Positions 1 to 8,322 of a stretch of 64,000 nucleotides of DNA are shown piece after piece (position 1 is the stretch's first letter; each line of letters begins with the position of its first letter). Both the position numbers and the translations under genes were made by a program. This DNA comes from Gammaproteobacteria bacterium Ga0074134. GTDB lineage: Bacteria; Pseudomonadota; Gammaproteobacteria; Ga0077554; Ga007554. The notes beneath the pieces were generated by a model. The model ran no database searches. It was not told the origin of the DNA and saw only the letters and a program-made list of their open reading frames with translations. The stretch is from the NCBI GenBank assembly GCA_001464965.1, contig LNEJ01000072.1, positions 19,535-83,534 of the forward strand. The letters run 5' to 3'.

Positions 1-1655
1 GCTCGGCGAAGACCTCCGGGTTGTCGCCGCACAGTGTGGTGAAGGGGTTCAGGCACATCCTGGACCCCTCGCCGAATTCCACGAACTGCCCGCCCAGGAG
101 CTGGCAGATCTTTTCATAGGACCGCCCGATATATCTCGTTGAGCAGGAAGGACTTGCCGGACCGGCTGGCGGCGGCGATGGCGACGTTGAAGTTGCTGCC
201 CACGGCGTCGAACAGATCGATGAACTGGATCTGCCCGCGCCGCCCGATCAGCATCAGCGCCGGCGTGCCGCTGCCCTGCCACTCGCCGATCACCGGCATC
301 ATGTGGCCGGCATTGCGGGTGGTTTTGGTGCTGAGCCGGCCGAGGTTGCCGATCTCCTGCGCGAATCCGCCCGACAGCGTCAGCGGCAGCGCGCCGAGCA
401 GCGCCTGGATCTGGGCGCCGCTGTCGATCTCCATTTCCCAGCCCTTGGTGCTGTAGAGGGCCTTGACGGCCTGTTCGGTGCGCTCGCCTTCGCCTGTAGC
501 CGAAAAGGTCACCAGCTGATGGTAGAGGCGCACCCCGCCATGGCCTTCGTCGATGGCCTTGAGCATGATGTCCCAGTCGCGTTTCTTGTCCGAGAACTCC
601 GGCAGGTATTTCGCCATCCGGCTTTCCGCGTTTTGCGTGGCGCGGGCGCCGCGCAGCTGGGCGGTGCGGCGGATGTCGGTCTGGCGGGGAATCGTCACCC
701 CGAGCGTGAGCAGGAAGGGGCAGGGCATCTGCAGCGCCCCCTGGAAGCTGTCGCCGATCAGCTCCCCCATATGGCACAGGGACCAGGAACGGGGGTAGCT
801 GCGCACGCTGTAGCAGCGCACCGAGGTGTCGTTGATCGCCAGACCCTTGCGTCCGGCCAGGACGCGGGTGGCGGGGGACACGATCTGGTGCTTCAGCAGC
901 CGCCCGTCGTCCCAGTTCAGCGCCGCGCGCCGCTGATGCCCGGTGATGGGGTTGAGGATCTCGTCCAGCAGATTGATCAGTCCGCCGGCATCCATCACAC
1001 GGCTGGCAATATCGGCCGTCGACAGCAGGCTGGCGATGCCGTCGCGCGCATCGAGCAGTCTGGTCAGTCCCTGCGGGTCGATGCCGCCGGCATTGTCACG
1101 TTTTACGGTGGGAAAGGTGACGCTGACCGCGAGACGGAAGTCGCGCACCAGGAAGGGCTGGCTGCGGAACAGCGAGCGGTGGGCGCCGCGCAGCAGATAC
1201 TCGACGCGCCGCCGCGCGATGCGGCGGTAGATGTTGTCGTTGCGCACCGGGCGGAACGCGGCCTCCGAGCGCTGCGCGATGTCGGGATCGGCCAGGCGCC
1301 GGTCCGCCCACTGCGAGAGCCGCGGCAGGATATGGGGTCCACCCCATAGCATCACCTGGATGCCGGCGCCCTCTGGCAGGGTCTGATTATTGAACAGGTT
1401 GCCGAGCATCGTCGCCACGGATTCGCCCGCGCCGCTCAGCGGCAGGCAGTCCAGCACGAACCCGTAGCTGTCGTCGTTCTCGAAGACGCCGCTGGCGGCG
1501 TCGAACCGCTCGTAGGGCAGCAGGTCCGAAAACCGGTGCACATTCAGGAATTCGCTGACCCGCGCGATGGACGGCGGAAGGGAGCCGCGCAGCAGCGCAT
1601 CCTCCGGCGTCTCCTGCGGCGGCGCAAAAAAGCCCTTCAGCAGGCGGGCGATCAC
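1..1655 (-). pseudogene. traC: TraC-like type IV secretion ATPase, 3' part outside window, frameshifted
   Basis: This is the VirB4/TraC-family ATPase that energises pilus assembly in F-type conjugation. The first frame gives 513 residues from a GTG start at 1655 that overlaps the traV stop (GTGA). It contains Walker A (AASRSGKSF, about residue 497) followed by LLNEIY, then runs into a stop at 114-116. The next frame immediately continues with GRSYEKICQLLGGQFVEF, a typical TraC sequence. In the family about 12 to 16 residues containing a hydrophobic strand separate the two blocks, so a short deletion plus frameshift lies near base 122. The protein would be truncated right after the P-loop. A sequencing or assembly error is the main alternative. 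The gene runs off the left edge. Confidence 0.8.
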
Positions 1656-2266
1656 TTGCCGTCCCCCGGTTCTTTCTGGTCCTTTGCACCCACCAGATCG
1701 GCCGCCTCCTTGCGTGCCTCCTCCTGGGTCATGGGGGGCGCCGCGCGGCTGTCGCTGGCGTCCGGCGCTGCCGGTTGACGGGCGGGTGGGGCAAGGCGTC
1801 TGAAGCGGCGCGGCTCATCCAGCATCCCGCGGTTCTCGTGGAGCAGCCAGCGGCCCGGGTCGGTCACCATGTAGAGATAGCTCTGGTCGTGGAAATCGCC
1901 GTCCGAATCCACCCAGGGCGTGAACCACACCGCCAGGACGGCCGGATCGCGGCGGATCGGGGTTCCCGGCGTGAGAGGTATGGGGTAGGGCGCTGGCGTG
2001 GCCGCTGCGGTTTCATTCTTTCCCTCAGGCGCGGCGCTGTCCCGGCCGGCGGTTACTGCCGGTATCCGTGTCTCGCGCGGCACTTGCGCATCCTGTGCGG
2101 CGGGGCGCGTTGCAGGCAAAGTGCCGCCGATGCTCTTTTTGTAAACCTCGCCGATGCTCATGCAGGGTATGCCCTCGGGCGCGTTGCAGGCGTATTTCGG
2201 CGCGCAGCCCGACACCGCCGCCGCGGCGGCCAGGATGGCCAACAGGTGCTTCGCGTGTTTAATCAT
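1652..2266 (-). CDS. traV: TraV-like conjugation lipoprotein
   Basis: TraV is the outer-membrane lipoprotein that, with TraK and TraB, forms the core channel of F-type secretion systems. The 204-aa product starts with a basic stretch and hydrophobic helix ending in a lipobox (AVSGC), followed by paired cysteines (YACNAPEGIPC) as in TraV. The middle is Pro/Ala-rich, and the C-terminal half has a W-rich segment near WFTPWVDSDGDF. An in-frame extension to 2434 exists, but the start at 2266 gives the lipoprotein signal and overlaps the dsbC stop by 8 bases. It lies between dsbC and traC, all apparently translationally coupled. Confidence 0.8.
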   Translation of the reverse strand: MIKHAKHLLAILAAAAAVSGCAPKYACNAPEGIPCMSIGEVYKKSIGGTLPATRPAAQDAQVPRETRIPAVTAGRDSAAPEGKNETAAATPAPYPIPLTPGTPIRRDPAVLAVWFTPWVDSDGDFHDQSYLYMVTDPGRWLLHENRGMLDEPRRFRRLAPPARQPAAPDASDSRAAPPMTQEEARKEAADLVGAKDQKEPGDGK

Positions 2267-3101
2267 CGGTCTTCGCCTTGTGTGTCTTGTTGCTGCCTGC
2301 GTCGATCCATGCCTGGAGCTGTTCCAGCGGACGGTAGCCGGCCAGCACAGCGCCGTCCCCGCGCACCAGGGTGGGCGTCCCATAAAAGTTGTTCGCCTTG
2401 CCGAACGCGATGACGCGGTCGATGGCGCCGGCATCGCACGCTTTCGCGGGCGGCGGCAGGCGCTGGTCCTTCATCGCCTTGTCCAGCGCCGTTGCCCGAT
2501 CCGGGCTGCACCACACCGCCCTGGATTTGGCGATGGCCTGCGGATGCAGCTCGGCCAGCGGGTAGAGGAATTCGTGGATTTCCACGCCCTTGAGGCCGGG
2601 CAGGATGTCGCGCAGCTTGCGGCAGTAGGGGCAGTCGGGATCCGTGAACACGGCGAGTTTCGCCGGGCCGGGCGCGCCCCAGCGGATGGCGGCATCCAGC
2701 GGCAGTGATTGCCATTCGATGCGGCGCGCGGCGTTGGCCGCGGATGCCGCGGGCAGCCGCGCCTGGGTCAGGTCCTGTCCGGTCCTGGTGTCGAAAATAT
2801 GCCCGACCAGGAGATAACGCCCCTCGGCTGCGGAGTAGGCGATGTTGCTGCCCATGCGCAGTTCGTACAGGCCGGGGATCTCCGAGACCTGGATGCTGTC
2901 GATGTGCGTGCCGGGATAGGCGGCGCGCAGCGCCCGCTGCACGTCCTCGGGAGCGTCCTGTGCGGCGTGAGCGGCCATACTGGCCACCAGCCATACACCG
3001 GCGATGGCCATTCCAGCCCTCTGCGGAATGGCCATCGCCGCCGCCCGCCATGCACGGGCCATCATCGTATTTATCCCGGCGCGCCACAGTCCTGTTTTCA
3101 T
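2259..3101 (-). CDS. dsbC: DsbC-family periplasmic thiol-disulfide isomerase of the transfer operon
   Basis: The protein is predicted to isomerise disulfides in cysteine-rich transfer proteins in the periplasm. It has 280 residues: a long basic N-terminus and signal helix (to about residue 46), a DsbC/G dimerisation domain, and a thioredoxin domain with active site FTDPDCPYCRKL and cis-Pro loop YGTPT. A GAGGAGG ribosome site precedes the ATG, which overlaps the traB stop by ATGA. DsbC homologues inside tra operons are typical of MobH/F-type elements, where they help fold TraV, TraU, TraN and others. Role in this element is inferred from family and position. Confidence 0.88.
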   Translation of the reverse strand: MKTGLWRAGINTMMARAWRAAAMAIPQRAGMAIAGVWLVASMAAHAAQDAPEDVQRALRAAYPGTHIDSIQVSEIPGLYELRMGSNIAYSAAEGRYLLVGHIFDTRTGQDLTQARLPAASAANAARRIEWQSLPLDAAIRWGAPGPAKLAVFTDPDCPYCRKLRDILPGLKGVEIHEFLYPLAELHPQAIAKSRAVWCSPDRATALDKAMKDQRLPPPAKACDAGAIDRVIAFGKANNFYGTPTLVRGDGAVLAGYRPLEQLQAWIDAGSNKTHKAKTDD

Positions 3102-4453
3102 GGGATTTCCTCCTCGTCAGTTTCATCAGATCCGCCAGCGGCGGCCAGTTTGTTGATGTCGGCATCCAGCAGCACGCCGCCGGTCATCACCACCTCCACC
3201 GTCCGTCCGGCGGCCACCTCGACGATCGGAAAGGTCTTCTCGGCCAGGGAGATGTAATACTGCGCCAGCCGGTCGAGGGCCCGTCCGATGCCGCTATAGG
3301 CGCCGCGCTCGAATACCTTGCTGGGGTCCACCGTCTGGGTGGCGCCCAGGGGGCTGATGGAGACCGTCGTGGCGGTCTGCGCCAGCGCCTGTCCGAAACC
3401 CGACCCCAGGCCGGCGATCAGCGCCATCGCCAGCAGCTGCCCGTCCTTTTTCACCAACCGGCCGCGGATCCCGGTCTTGCCGTCCTCGCCGGCCACATAG
3501 CCCTTGAGGGGAATCTCCAGCACCTGCCCGTTGCGCAGCACGCAGCTCAGCGTTTCGGTGCGGATGTAAGCGCGTTCGCTGGAGATGTCACCGAAACCCG
3601 CGCCGACCACATGGCATTCCCTGGTGCGGGCGCGGAAGCGGTTGGGCAGGATGCTGTTGTCGCGCAGCTGCAGCACCACCGGATGAGGGTTGCTCTGCGC
3701 CTGGCCGCCGGTCGGCGCGTCCAGGCCGCCGAGCAGGACGGCGCTAGTAATGCTGCCGGCGGGCAGATAGGTGCCTACCTGCTTCGGCGCGGCACGATCC
3801 GCATCCGGGCCGATCTCGCCGCGGGGCGCGTTATCCGCAGCCGTCTTCGGCGGCGCCAGACTGATATGCAGTATTCCCGATCCGCCCTCTGCGGGCGTGC
3901 CGCCTCCGCCGGGCGCGGCGGGCGCATTAGCCCCCTCATTGCCGCTTGCGCGGTGGCCGCTGGGGGGCGGCGGCACGCCGGGGGGCAGGGGACGCACCGC
4001 ACCATTCCCGGCGGAGGCGCTGGGAATGGCCGGTGGCAGGGTGAAGGCGGGCATCGGCGGCGCCGGAGACGGCGTGCCGGGCGGCGGGGCGGCAGCGGGG
4101 CTTCCGGCCTGGACGGCCATCGAGGTCTCCTTCTGGCGTTGTTCCTGCTGTTCCTTCCAGCGCTGCAGCTCCTTGAGCTGCGACTCGTGCTCCTTGATCT
4201 GGACTTCCCCGCCCGCCATCCACGCCTCGCGCTCGTTCAGCGACTGGCCGGGGACGTGGAATTGTTTGGAGGTTATTTCGGCGGTGTCGCCGGTGCCCGA
4301 TGGGCCGGCGCCGGCCAGCCACATCCCGGCCATGACCACCGCAAACAGCGCCATGCCGGCCACCGCCATGACCGCCTGCTGGCGGCGGCGCGCACGCGCC
4401 GGATCCGGCACCGCCAGCGGAGCGTCTGGCAAGGCCTCATGCTGTTCACTCAT
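3098..4453 (-). CDS. traB: TraB-like conjugation scaffold protein (VirB10 family)
   Basis: TraB spans the envelope and links the inner membrane to the TraK/TraV outer-membrane ring. The 451-aa product has a short cytoplasmic N-terminus, one membrane helix (VMAVAGMALFAVVMAGMWL), a predicted coiled-coil stretch rich in E, K and Q, a long Pro/Ala/Gly-rich periplasmic linker, and a C-terminal TrbI/VirB10 domain (LRDNSILPNRF, GRLVKKDGQLLAMALIAG). ATG 4453 is preferred over an upstream in-frame ATG at 4471 because a GAGG-type site lies between them; it overlaps the traK stop. Confidence 0.87.
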   Translation of the reverse strand: MSEQHEALPDAPLAVPDPARARRRQQAVMAVAGMALFAVVMAGMWLAGAGPSGTGDTAEITSKQFHVPGQSLNEREAWMAGGEVQIKEHESQLKELQRWKEQQEQRQKETSMAVQAGSPAAAPPPGTPSPAPPMPAFTLPPAIPSASAGNGAVRPLPPGVPPPPSGHRASGNEGANAPAAPGGGGTPAEGGSGILHISLAPPKTAADNAPRGEIGPDADRAAPKQVGTYLPAGSITSAVLLGGLDAPTGGQAQSNPHPVVLQLRDNSILPNRFRARTRECHVVGAGFGDISSERAYIRTETLSCVLRNGQVLEIPLKGYVAGEDGKTGIRGRLVKKDGQLLAMALIAGLGSGFGQALAQTATTVSISPLGATQTVDPSKVFERGAYSGIGRALDRLAQYYISLAEKTFPIVEVAAGRTVEVVMTGGVLLDADINKLAAAGGSDETDEEEIP

Positions 4454-5168
4454 TCCGGCTACCTCTTTCATGCACCAGGAAGACCCGCGTCGACTGGCCG
4501 GGCGCGAGCACGGTGCGCTCCGGCGCGGCCGCCAGCAGGCCGGGGCGATAGAATTCCTGCGGCGTCATCACCAGCTCGGATCCCGAGGCGTTCACCAGGG
4601 TGTATGCCTCGCCGTGCAACGTCTCGCCGGCATATTCCCGCTCCAGTACGAAGCGCGCCTCCTTCCACAGCGGCACGGCGGTGTTGCGCTCGCGCACCTC
4701 ATAGCCATCGGGCACGCCGTCCTTCGCCATCTGGCGTATCAGGGATTTGACCGCCTTCTGGTAGGCCTGAGCCTGCCGCAGGCTGCGCGCCGCCGGACGT
4801 GCCGCGCCGGCCGGCTTGATCAGCACGGTGTCGGCCGGGATGTCCGTGGGCACCAGCACCAGGGTATAGGTGCGCCCGGCGTCATCCACGACGAAGACAT
4901 TGACCGGCGCCGCCGACGCCGGCGGCGCCAGGCGCACGAAGAGCTGGCCCTGCGCCTCGTCCTTTTCGATCAGGAGCCGCCCGTCGCTGCCGAACAGCTG
5001 GGCCACACGGCCGCCCGCCACCGCGATGCGCGTCACCTCCCGGGCGGACAGCTTGCCCGCCACGGTCACGCCATCGGCCGCCTCGATCACCTGGAGCGCG
5101 CGCGATTCAGCCGCCGGCAGCAGCAGCGCCGCCGCTAGAAACAGGCTCTTTCTTGCCAAAGGGGTCAT
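4446..5168 (-). CDS. traK: TraK-like secretin-domain protein of the transfer channel
   Basis: TraK is the VirB9-like periplasmic component bound by TraB and TraV. The 240-aa product has a signal peptide (cleavage likely after ESRA), then a beta-rich N-terminal half with the TraK pattern of short strands (VTVAGKLSAREVTRIAV, GQLFVRL) and a C-terminal half with REFVLERE-type strands. The start at 5168 lies 62 bases inside the end of traE; no later ATG would keep the signal peptide, so the overlap is accepted. Position between traE and traB matches the F-plasmid order. Confidence 0.85.
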   Translation of the reverse strand: MTPLARKSLFLAAALLLPAAESRALQVIEAADGVTVAGKLSAREVTRIAVAGGRVAQLFGSDGRLLIEKDEAQGQLFVRLAPPASAAPVNVFVVDDAGRTYTLVLVPTDIPADTVLIKPAGAARPAARSLRQAQAYQKAVKSLIRQMAKDGVPDGYEVRERNTAVPLWKEARFVLEREYAGETLHGEAYTLVNASGSELVMTPQEFYRPGLLAAAPERTVLAPGQSTRVFLVHERGSRNE

Positions 5169-5730
5169 CTGCTTTTACCTCGTCTGTAAACTCTGTTACC
5201 CGGATCTCCCCGGACTCCATGGCGAACCGGATACGGAACGTCTTGTCCTCGGACTTGACCTGTTTGTCGCCGATCAGCGTGACCAGGGTTCCCGATACGG
5301 TCGTCTGCATCCCCCGCTCATCGACGGTGATGCCCTTGCTCAGGTAGAACACCTGCGAGGCGTCGTTGCGCCGGAGGCGCGCGGTTTCGAGCGCCAGCCG
5401 GGTCTTCAGCGCGCCGCGGACGCGCGGGCTGGTATGGCGTAAAAAACGCTCGGCCTGATAATCCGCGCTCTCCGGCGAGACCGTCAGCCCGGTCTGGGCA
5501 AACCAGACCGACATCTCCTCCAGGTATTCGCGGGAAACCCGGTCGTTCTCGACCCAGAAGGTCTTGTGGATTTCCGGCGGGACGATCACCGTGCGCTCGT
5601 TGCCGGCGTTGAAGGCCAGCCCCGCAGCGAGCGCCAGATTCGACGCCAGCAGGATGGCCGCCGCGATCCGCCAGGCCTGGCGTTCGCCGATCGCGCCGAT
5701 CAGCTGGGAGCGGTACGTGTCCGTTTTCAT
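5107..5730 (-). CDS. traE: TraE-like inner-membrane conjugation protein
   Basis: TraE is the VirB8-like bitopic protein of F-type systems. The 207-aa product has a short cytoplasmic segment, one membrane helix (IAAAILLASNLALAAGLAF) and a periplasmic domain with PPEIHKTFWVENDRVSREYL, a family signature. ATG 5730 overlaps the traL stop by ATGA and is preferred to the longer in-frame extension. The last residues are Gly/Ala-rich and overlap the start of traK. Confidence 0.87.
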   Translation of the reverse strand: MKTDTYRSQLIGAIGERQAWRIAAAILLASNLALAAGLAFNAGNERTVIVPPEIHKTFWVENDRVSREYLEEMSVWFAQTGLTVSPESADYQAERFLRHTSPRVRGALKTRLALETARLRRNDASQVFYLSKGITVDERGMQTTVSGTLVTLIGDKQVKSEDKTFRIRFAMESGEIRVTEFTDEVKADDPFGKKEPVSSGGAAAAGG

Positions 5731-6020
5731 CCCACGAACTCGCGGATGTGCGACGGCGGGGTGCGCCGCAGGCCAAAAAGATGGCTGGCGGGCAGGTGCC
5801 AATAGATGACCCTGCGCAAATGGCCGGGGCCGCCGCCGGCCTTGAGGCGCGACAAGCCGTAGACGGCGGCGAAGCACAGCGCCGTGCCCAGCAGAAAAGA
5901 GCCGCTCAACGCGCCAAAGCCCATGGCGCAGGCACCCGCGATGAATGCATCGGCATCCCACCACAGCAACTTAGCGGACTCGTCGAGCCGCCGGGGGACG
6001 GCGTAATCCAGATCGTTCAT
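5727..6020 (-). CDS. traL: TraL-like small membrane protein
   Basis: TraL is a small inner-membrane protein needed for pilus tip assembly, the VirB3 counterpart. The 97-aa product starts MNDLDYAVPRRLDES, then has two hydrophobic segments (FIAGACAMGFGALSG and LLGTALCFAAVYGL) and a basic C-terminus ending HIREFVG. A GGAGG site precedes the ATG. Length and order (traA-traL-traE) agree with F-like operons. Confidence 0.85.
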   Translation of the reverse strand: MNDLDYAVPRRLDESAKLLWWDADAFIAGACAMGFGALSGSFLLGTALCFAAVYGLSRLKAGGGPGHLRRVIYWHLPASHLFGLRRTPPSHIREFVG

Positions 6021-6082
6021 TGCCACTGTTCCTCCAGTGAAGCGGCCCGGAGAAATGATCCGGGCCGCAGTTGACACCCGGC

Positions 6083-6430
6083 TCAGATGGTGGCCGAGAT
6101 CATGCCGTTGAGGATGGCCGGGCCGACCATCACGAACAGGCCCAGCACCACGGCGCCTGCCGCCAGCGAGGGCTGCTGTTTGCCCGCGGCGACGAACGCG
6201 CCGTAGATCAGCGCGCCAAACACGATGGCGCGCCCGAGATAGCCGCCGAACGAGTTCGACAGCCAGTCGAAGGCGGGCTTGAACTCGGCGCCGGTGGTGC
6301 CGGCGATGGCCGCCGTCCCCATCAGGGCGGCAACGATCAACAGCAGCGGCAGGACGAGCCTGAGCATGTGCCGGGGATCGGCGCACGCGGCCCCCAAACG
6401 GTAATACCCCTGGGAAAAGGACTGCATCAT
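6083..6430 (-). CDS. traA: TraA-like conjugative pilin precursor
   Basis: This is the likely pilin subunit. The 115-aa product has a charged N-terminus, a hydrophobic leader helix ending around TAAIAG, and a mature part of roughly 65 residues with two hydrophobic segments separated by a short polar loop (AAGKQQPSL), the usual TraA topology. Two adjacent ATGs are possible; the first (6430) sits 8 bases after AAGGAG. Pilins are poorly conserved, so the call rests on topology, size and position directly upstream of traL. Confidence 0.7.
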   Translation of the reverse strand: MMQSFSQGYYRLGAACADPRHMLRLVLPLLLIVAALMGTAAIAGTTGAEFKPAFDWLSNSFGGYLGRAIVFGALIYGAFVAAGKQQPSLAAGAVVLGLFVMVGPAILNGMISATI

Positions 6431-6441
6431 AGGTTTTCTCC

Positions 6442-7095
6442 TTACTCTTTCATGACAACGGTGACAATCACCTCTACCCGCCGGTTGGCCGCACGGCCCT
6501 CCGGCGTCCTGTTCGAGGCGGCGTAGCAGCATTTGCCCTCCGCCTCGATACCGATCCGTCCGGCATCGACGCCGTAACCGATCAGGTATTCCCGCACCGC
6601 TTCCGCCCGGCGAAGGGCGAGACGGTCGTTATCCGGTTTGCCGCCCACGGCGTCGGTGCGCCCCCGCAGCGTGATGCGCTCCGCCGACCGCATATCCTCC
6701 ATCAGCGCCCGGAGAGGGGCGAGGTCGCGGGCGGTCGGGTGGGCGCGCGCAAAGGCGAAGCGGACCGCCACGGAGCGGATCACGGCCATCTTTTCTACCC
6801 CCGGCCCAGGAGTCCGGGCCGGGGGTGCTGGCGGTGCTGGAGGTGGCAGTGGAATCGCCGCATCGAGCGTCTTCCGCGTTGGTTCCGGGCAGGGAACCTC
6901 GCCACCGCACAACGTGAATTTGGGTATGGCAGTCGTGGCGGCGGGCGCGGTCTGCGCGATGCGCACGATCGGGCCGCCGCCCGCTGGGACGGGGGCCGCA
7001 TCCCGCGTCTTTGAGACGGTCATGGCGGACTCGGGCACGGCGGCGCACGCCGCCAGCGCCAGTGCCGTCAACGCCATCGAGAGGGCATGCCTCAT
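6442..7095 (-). CDS. OmpA-domain lipoprotein in the transfer operon
   Basis: The protein probably anchors part of the transfer machinery to peptidoglycan. It has 217 residues: a lipoprotein signal with lipobox LAAC, a Pro-rich linker (residues about 80-120), and a C-terminal OmpA-like domain with [15 protein letters not shown] and [16 protein letters not shown], the usual peptidoglycan-binding positions. The ATG overlaps the stop of the upstream transglycosylase gene (ATGA). The classic F operon has no such gene. Conjugative role is inferred from the operon. Confidence 0.8.
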   Translation of the reverse strand: MRHALSMALTALALAACAAVPESAMTVSKTRDAAPVPAGGGPIVRIAQTAPAATTAIPKFTLCGGEVPCPEPTRKTLDAAIPLPPPAPPAPPARTPGPGVEKMAVIRSVAVRFAFARAHPTARDLAPLRALMEDMRSAERITLRGRTDAVGGKPDNDRLALRRAEAVREYLIGYGVDAGRIGIEAEGKCCYAASNRTPEGRAANRRVEVIVTVVMKE

Positions 7096-7568
7096 GACGG
7101 ACCCCCTTGGGCCAGATGGCGATAGACGCGATGGGCGTAGCGGCTGCGCTGGGCAAGGCAGGCGTCGCCCTTCAGTTGCGTGCATGCGGCGTTGTAGGCG
7201 CCGACCGCATTCCAGGTATAGCCGTGCCTGGCAAAAAGATTAGATAGGATCCACGCGCCGACATGGATGTTAGTGCACGCGTCATAGAGATCGGCCGCAG
7301 TAATCCCGTATTTCGCAAGCCGAGGAGTCCAGCGGCTGTTGATCTGCATCAGTCCGATATCCACGCTGCCGGTCACGGCCGCGTGCCTGCGGTTGACGGC
7401 GCGGGGATCGAGCGATGACTCGACCCGGGCGATGGCATAGAGCAGTTGCGGCGCGACGCCGTAGCGTGCACCGGCCTCCTGCCAGCAGTCGCCTCCTGCG
7501 GCGGCGCCCCGCGCGCACAGCGCTACCATCGCCGCCATCGCCATTTTCTTTCCCCATCCCCGTTTCAT
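7092..7568 (-). CDS. Conjugation-associated lytic transglycosylase
   Basis: This small periplasmic muramidase should open peptidoglycan for the secretion channel, as P19/VirB1/IagB-type proteins do. The 158-aa product has a signal peptide (to about AAAG), the SLT catalytic glutamate in [20 protein letters not shown], and NVGAYNAA-like motif ([11 protein letters not shown]). It is the first gene of the leftward tra operon. A putative intrinsic terminator lies 33 bases upstream of its start, suggesting leader-level control. Confidence 0.87.
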   Translation of the reverse strand: MKRGWGKKMAMAAMVALCARGAAAGGDCWQEAGARYGVAPQLLYAIARVESSLDPRAVNRRHAAVTGSVDIGLMQINSRWTPRLAKYGITAADLYDACTNIHVGAWILSNLFARHGYTWNAVGAYNAACTQLKGDACLAQRSRYAHRVYRHLAQGGPS

Positions 7569-7600
7569 GAAGTCCTCTCCGGTTTCTCGGGCATCCCCTT

Positions 7601-7638
7601 AAAAAAGCCCGCGCCCCTGGGTGAGGGAATGGCGCGGG
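7601..7638 (-). terminator. Intrinsic terminator or attenuator in the tra operon leader
   Basis: Read on the minus strand, arms CCCGCGCC and GGCGCGGG enclose a 15-base loop and are followed by C then TTTTTT (7606-7601). It sits 33 bases upstream of the first gene of the leftward operon and faces into it, so it would stop the operon's own transcripts unless bypassed. Antitermination is an inference. Confidence 0.65.
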
Positions 7639-7710
7639 AACAGTGCCCACAGGCAGGGAAGCCGTTTGAAGTGGCTTCATCTTGTGGACGATCGATCCGG
7701 CTGGCAAGCG

Positions 7711-7794
7711 AAAACCCTGTTTTGGTGGCGCGGGGGTTTTTCCCCGTGAAGGGGACGATGCCGGTAAACCCCCTGCAAAGCAAAACAGGGTTTT
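7711..7794. repeat. Inverted repeat, 13-base arms, nested hairpins
   Basis: Perfect 13-base arms AAAACCCTGTTTT (7711-7723) and AAAACAGGGTTTT (7782-7794) face each other across 58 bases that themselves contain a CGGGG/CCCCG hairpin. A factor-binding site or part of oriT is possible; the function is unknown. Confidence 0.6.
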
Positions 7795-7899
7795 GTGTTG
7801 TGTTCGGGCGGGCGCCTGCGCCATCGTGCATGCGGCGGAAGGACACTTTCTGCGGGGAACCCGCCACGCCCGTAAACACGACCACGACAATGCACGGCA

Positions 7900-8322
7900 A
7901 TGAAAGAAGAGACCCTTGGAGAGACATTGATTGAATCGCGCCTCTACGCGGCGCTGACGAAGGGCGGCCTGCCCGGCTGGATCCCGGTGGTCGCGACCCT
8001 GGCGTTGCGTTTCCAGGGTCTCGAAGAGGTCATGGAACCGGACGACGCGCCGCCGCTGCACCAGCTGGCCCGGCTGGCGCGCGAGGCGGTCTCGTTCACC
8101 CCCGCGTGGCGGGAACGTCTGCTGTTCCACCGCCTGGCCCGGCTGCCGCTGTTCCACTGGCGCGCGGCCAACTCCTCCGGGAAGTGGGATCCGTTACACG
8201 AGTCCCTGCTGGAATTCATGGCGCGGGGTGAGACCGCCCTGTGGCAGGAGGAGACACCCAGCCCCCCGCCCGGGACGGTGGAACACTGGTTGCGCCATCA
8301 GTTGCGGAAGGACATCAAATGA
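7900..8322 (+). CDS. Hypothetical protein, first gene of the relaxase operon
   Basis: The 140-aa product is not recognised. It is rich in Arg, Leu and Trp, has no signal peptide or membrane helix, and contains a central LARLAREAVSFTPAWRERLLFHRLARLPLFHW segment predicted helical (shown here in pieces LARLAREAV, AWRERLLFHRLARL, LFHWRAAN). Its stop overlaps the traI start (ATGA), so the two are coupled, hinting at a relaxosome or regulatory role. No strong ribosome site precedes the ATG. Confidence 0.6.
   Translation: MKEETLGETLIESRLYAALTKGGLPGWIPVVATLALRFQGLEEVMEPDDAPPLHQLARLAREAVSFTPAWRERLLFHRLARLPLFHWRAANSSGKWDPLHESLLEFMARGETALWQEETPSPPPGTVEHWLRHQLRKDIK

Larger units (their letters stand above)
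7569..7899. promoter_or_regulatory. Divergent leader between the two transfer operons, candidate oriT
   Basis: This 331-base non-coding stretch separates the leftward mating-pair operon from the rightward relaxase operon and must hold the promoters for both. It contains several inverted repeats in series: CCCGCGCC/GGCGCGGG (7608-7638), GAAGCC/GGCTTC (7658-7678), AAAACCCTGTTTT/AAAACAGGGTTTT (7711-7794), and CGGGG/CCCCG inside the last. The location next to a relaxase operon makes it a reasonable oriT candidate, but no nic motif was recognised. Confidence 0.5.

Noticed and set aside
303..1349. 348-aa open frame on the plus strand
   Set aside because: It is antisense to traC in GC-rich DNA and shows only shadow composition.
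2705..4750. 681-aa open frame on the plus strand
   Set aside because: It is antisense to dsbC, traB and traK, all recognised by motifs.
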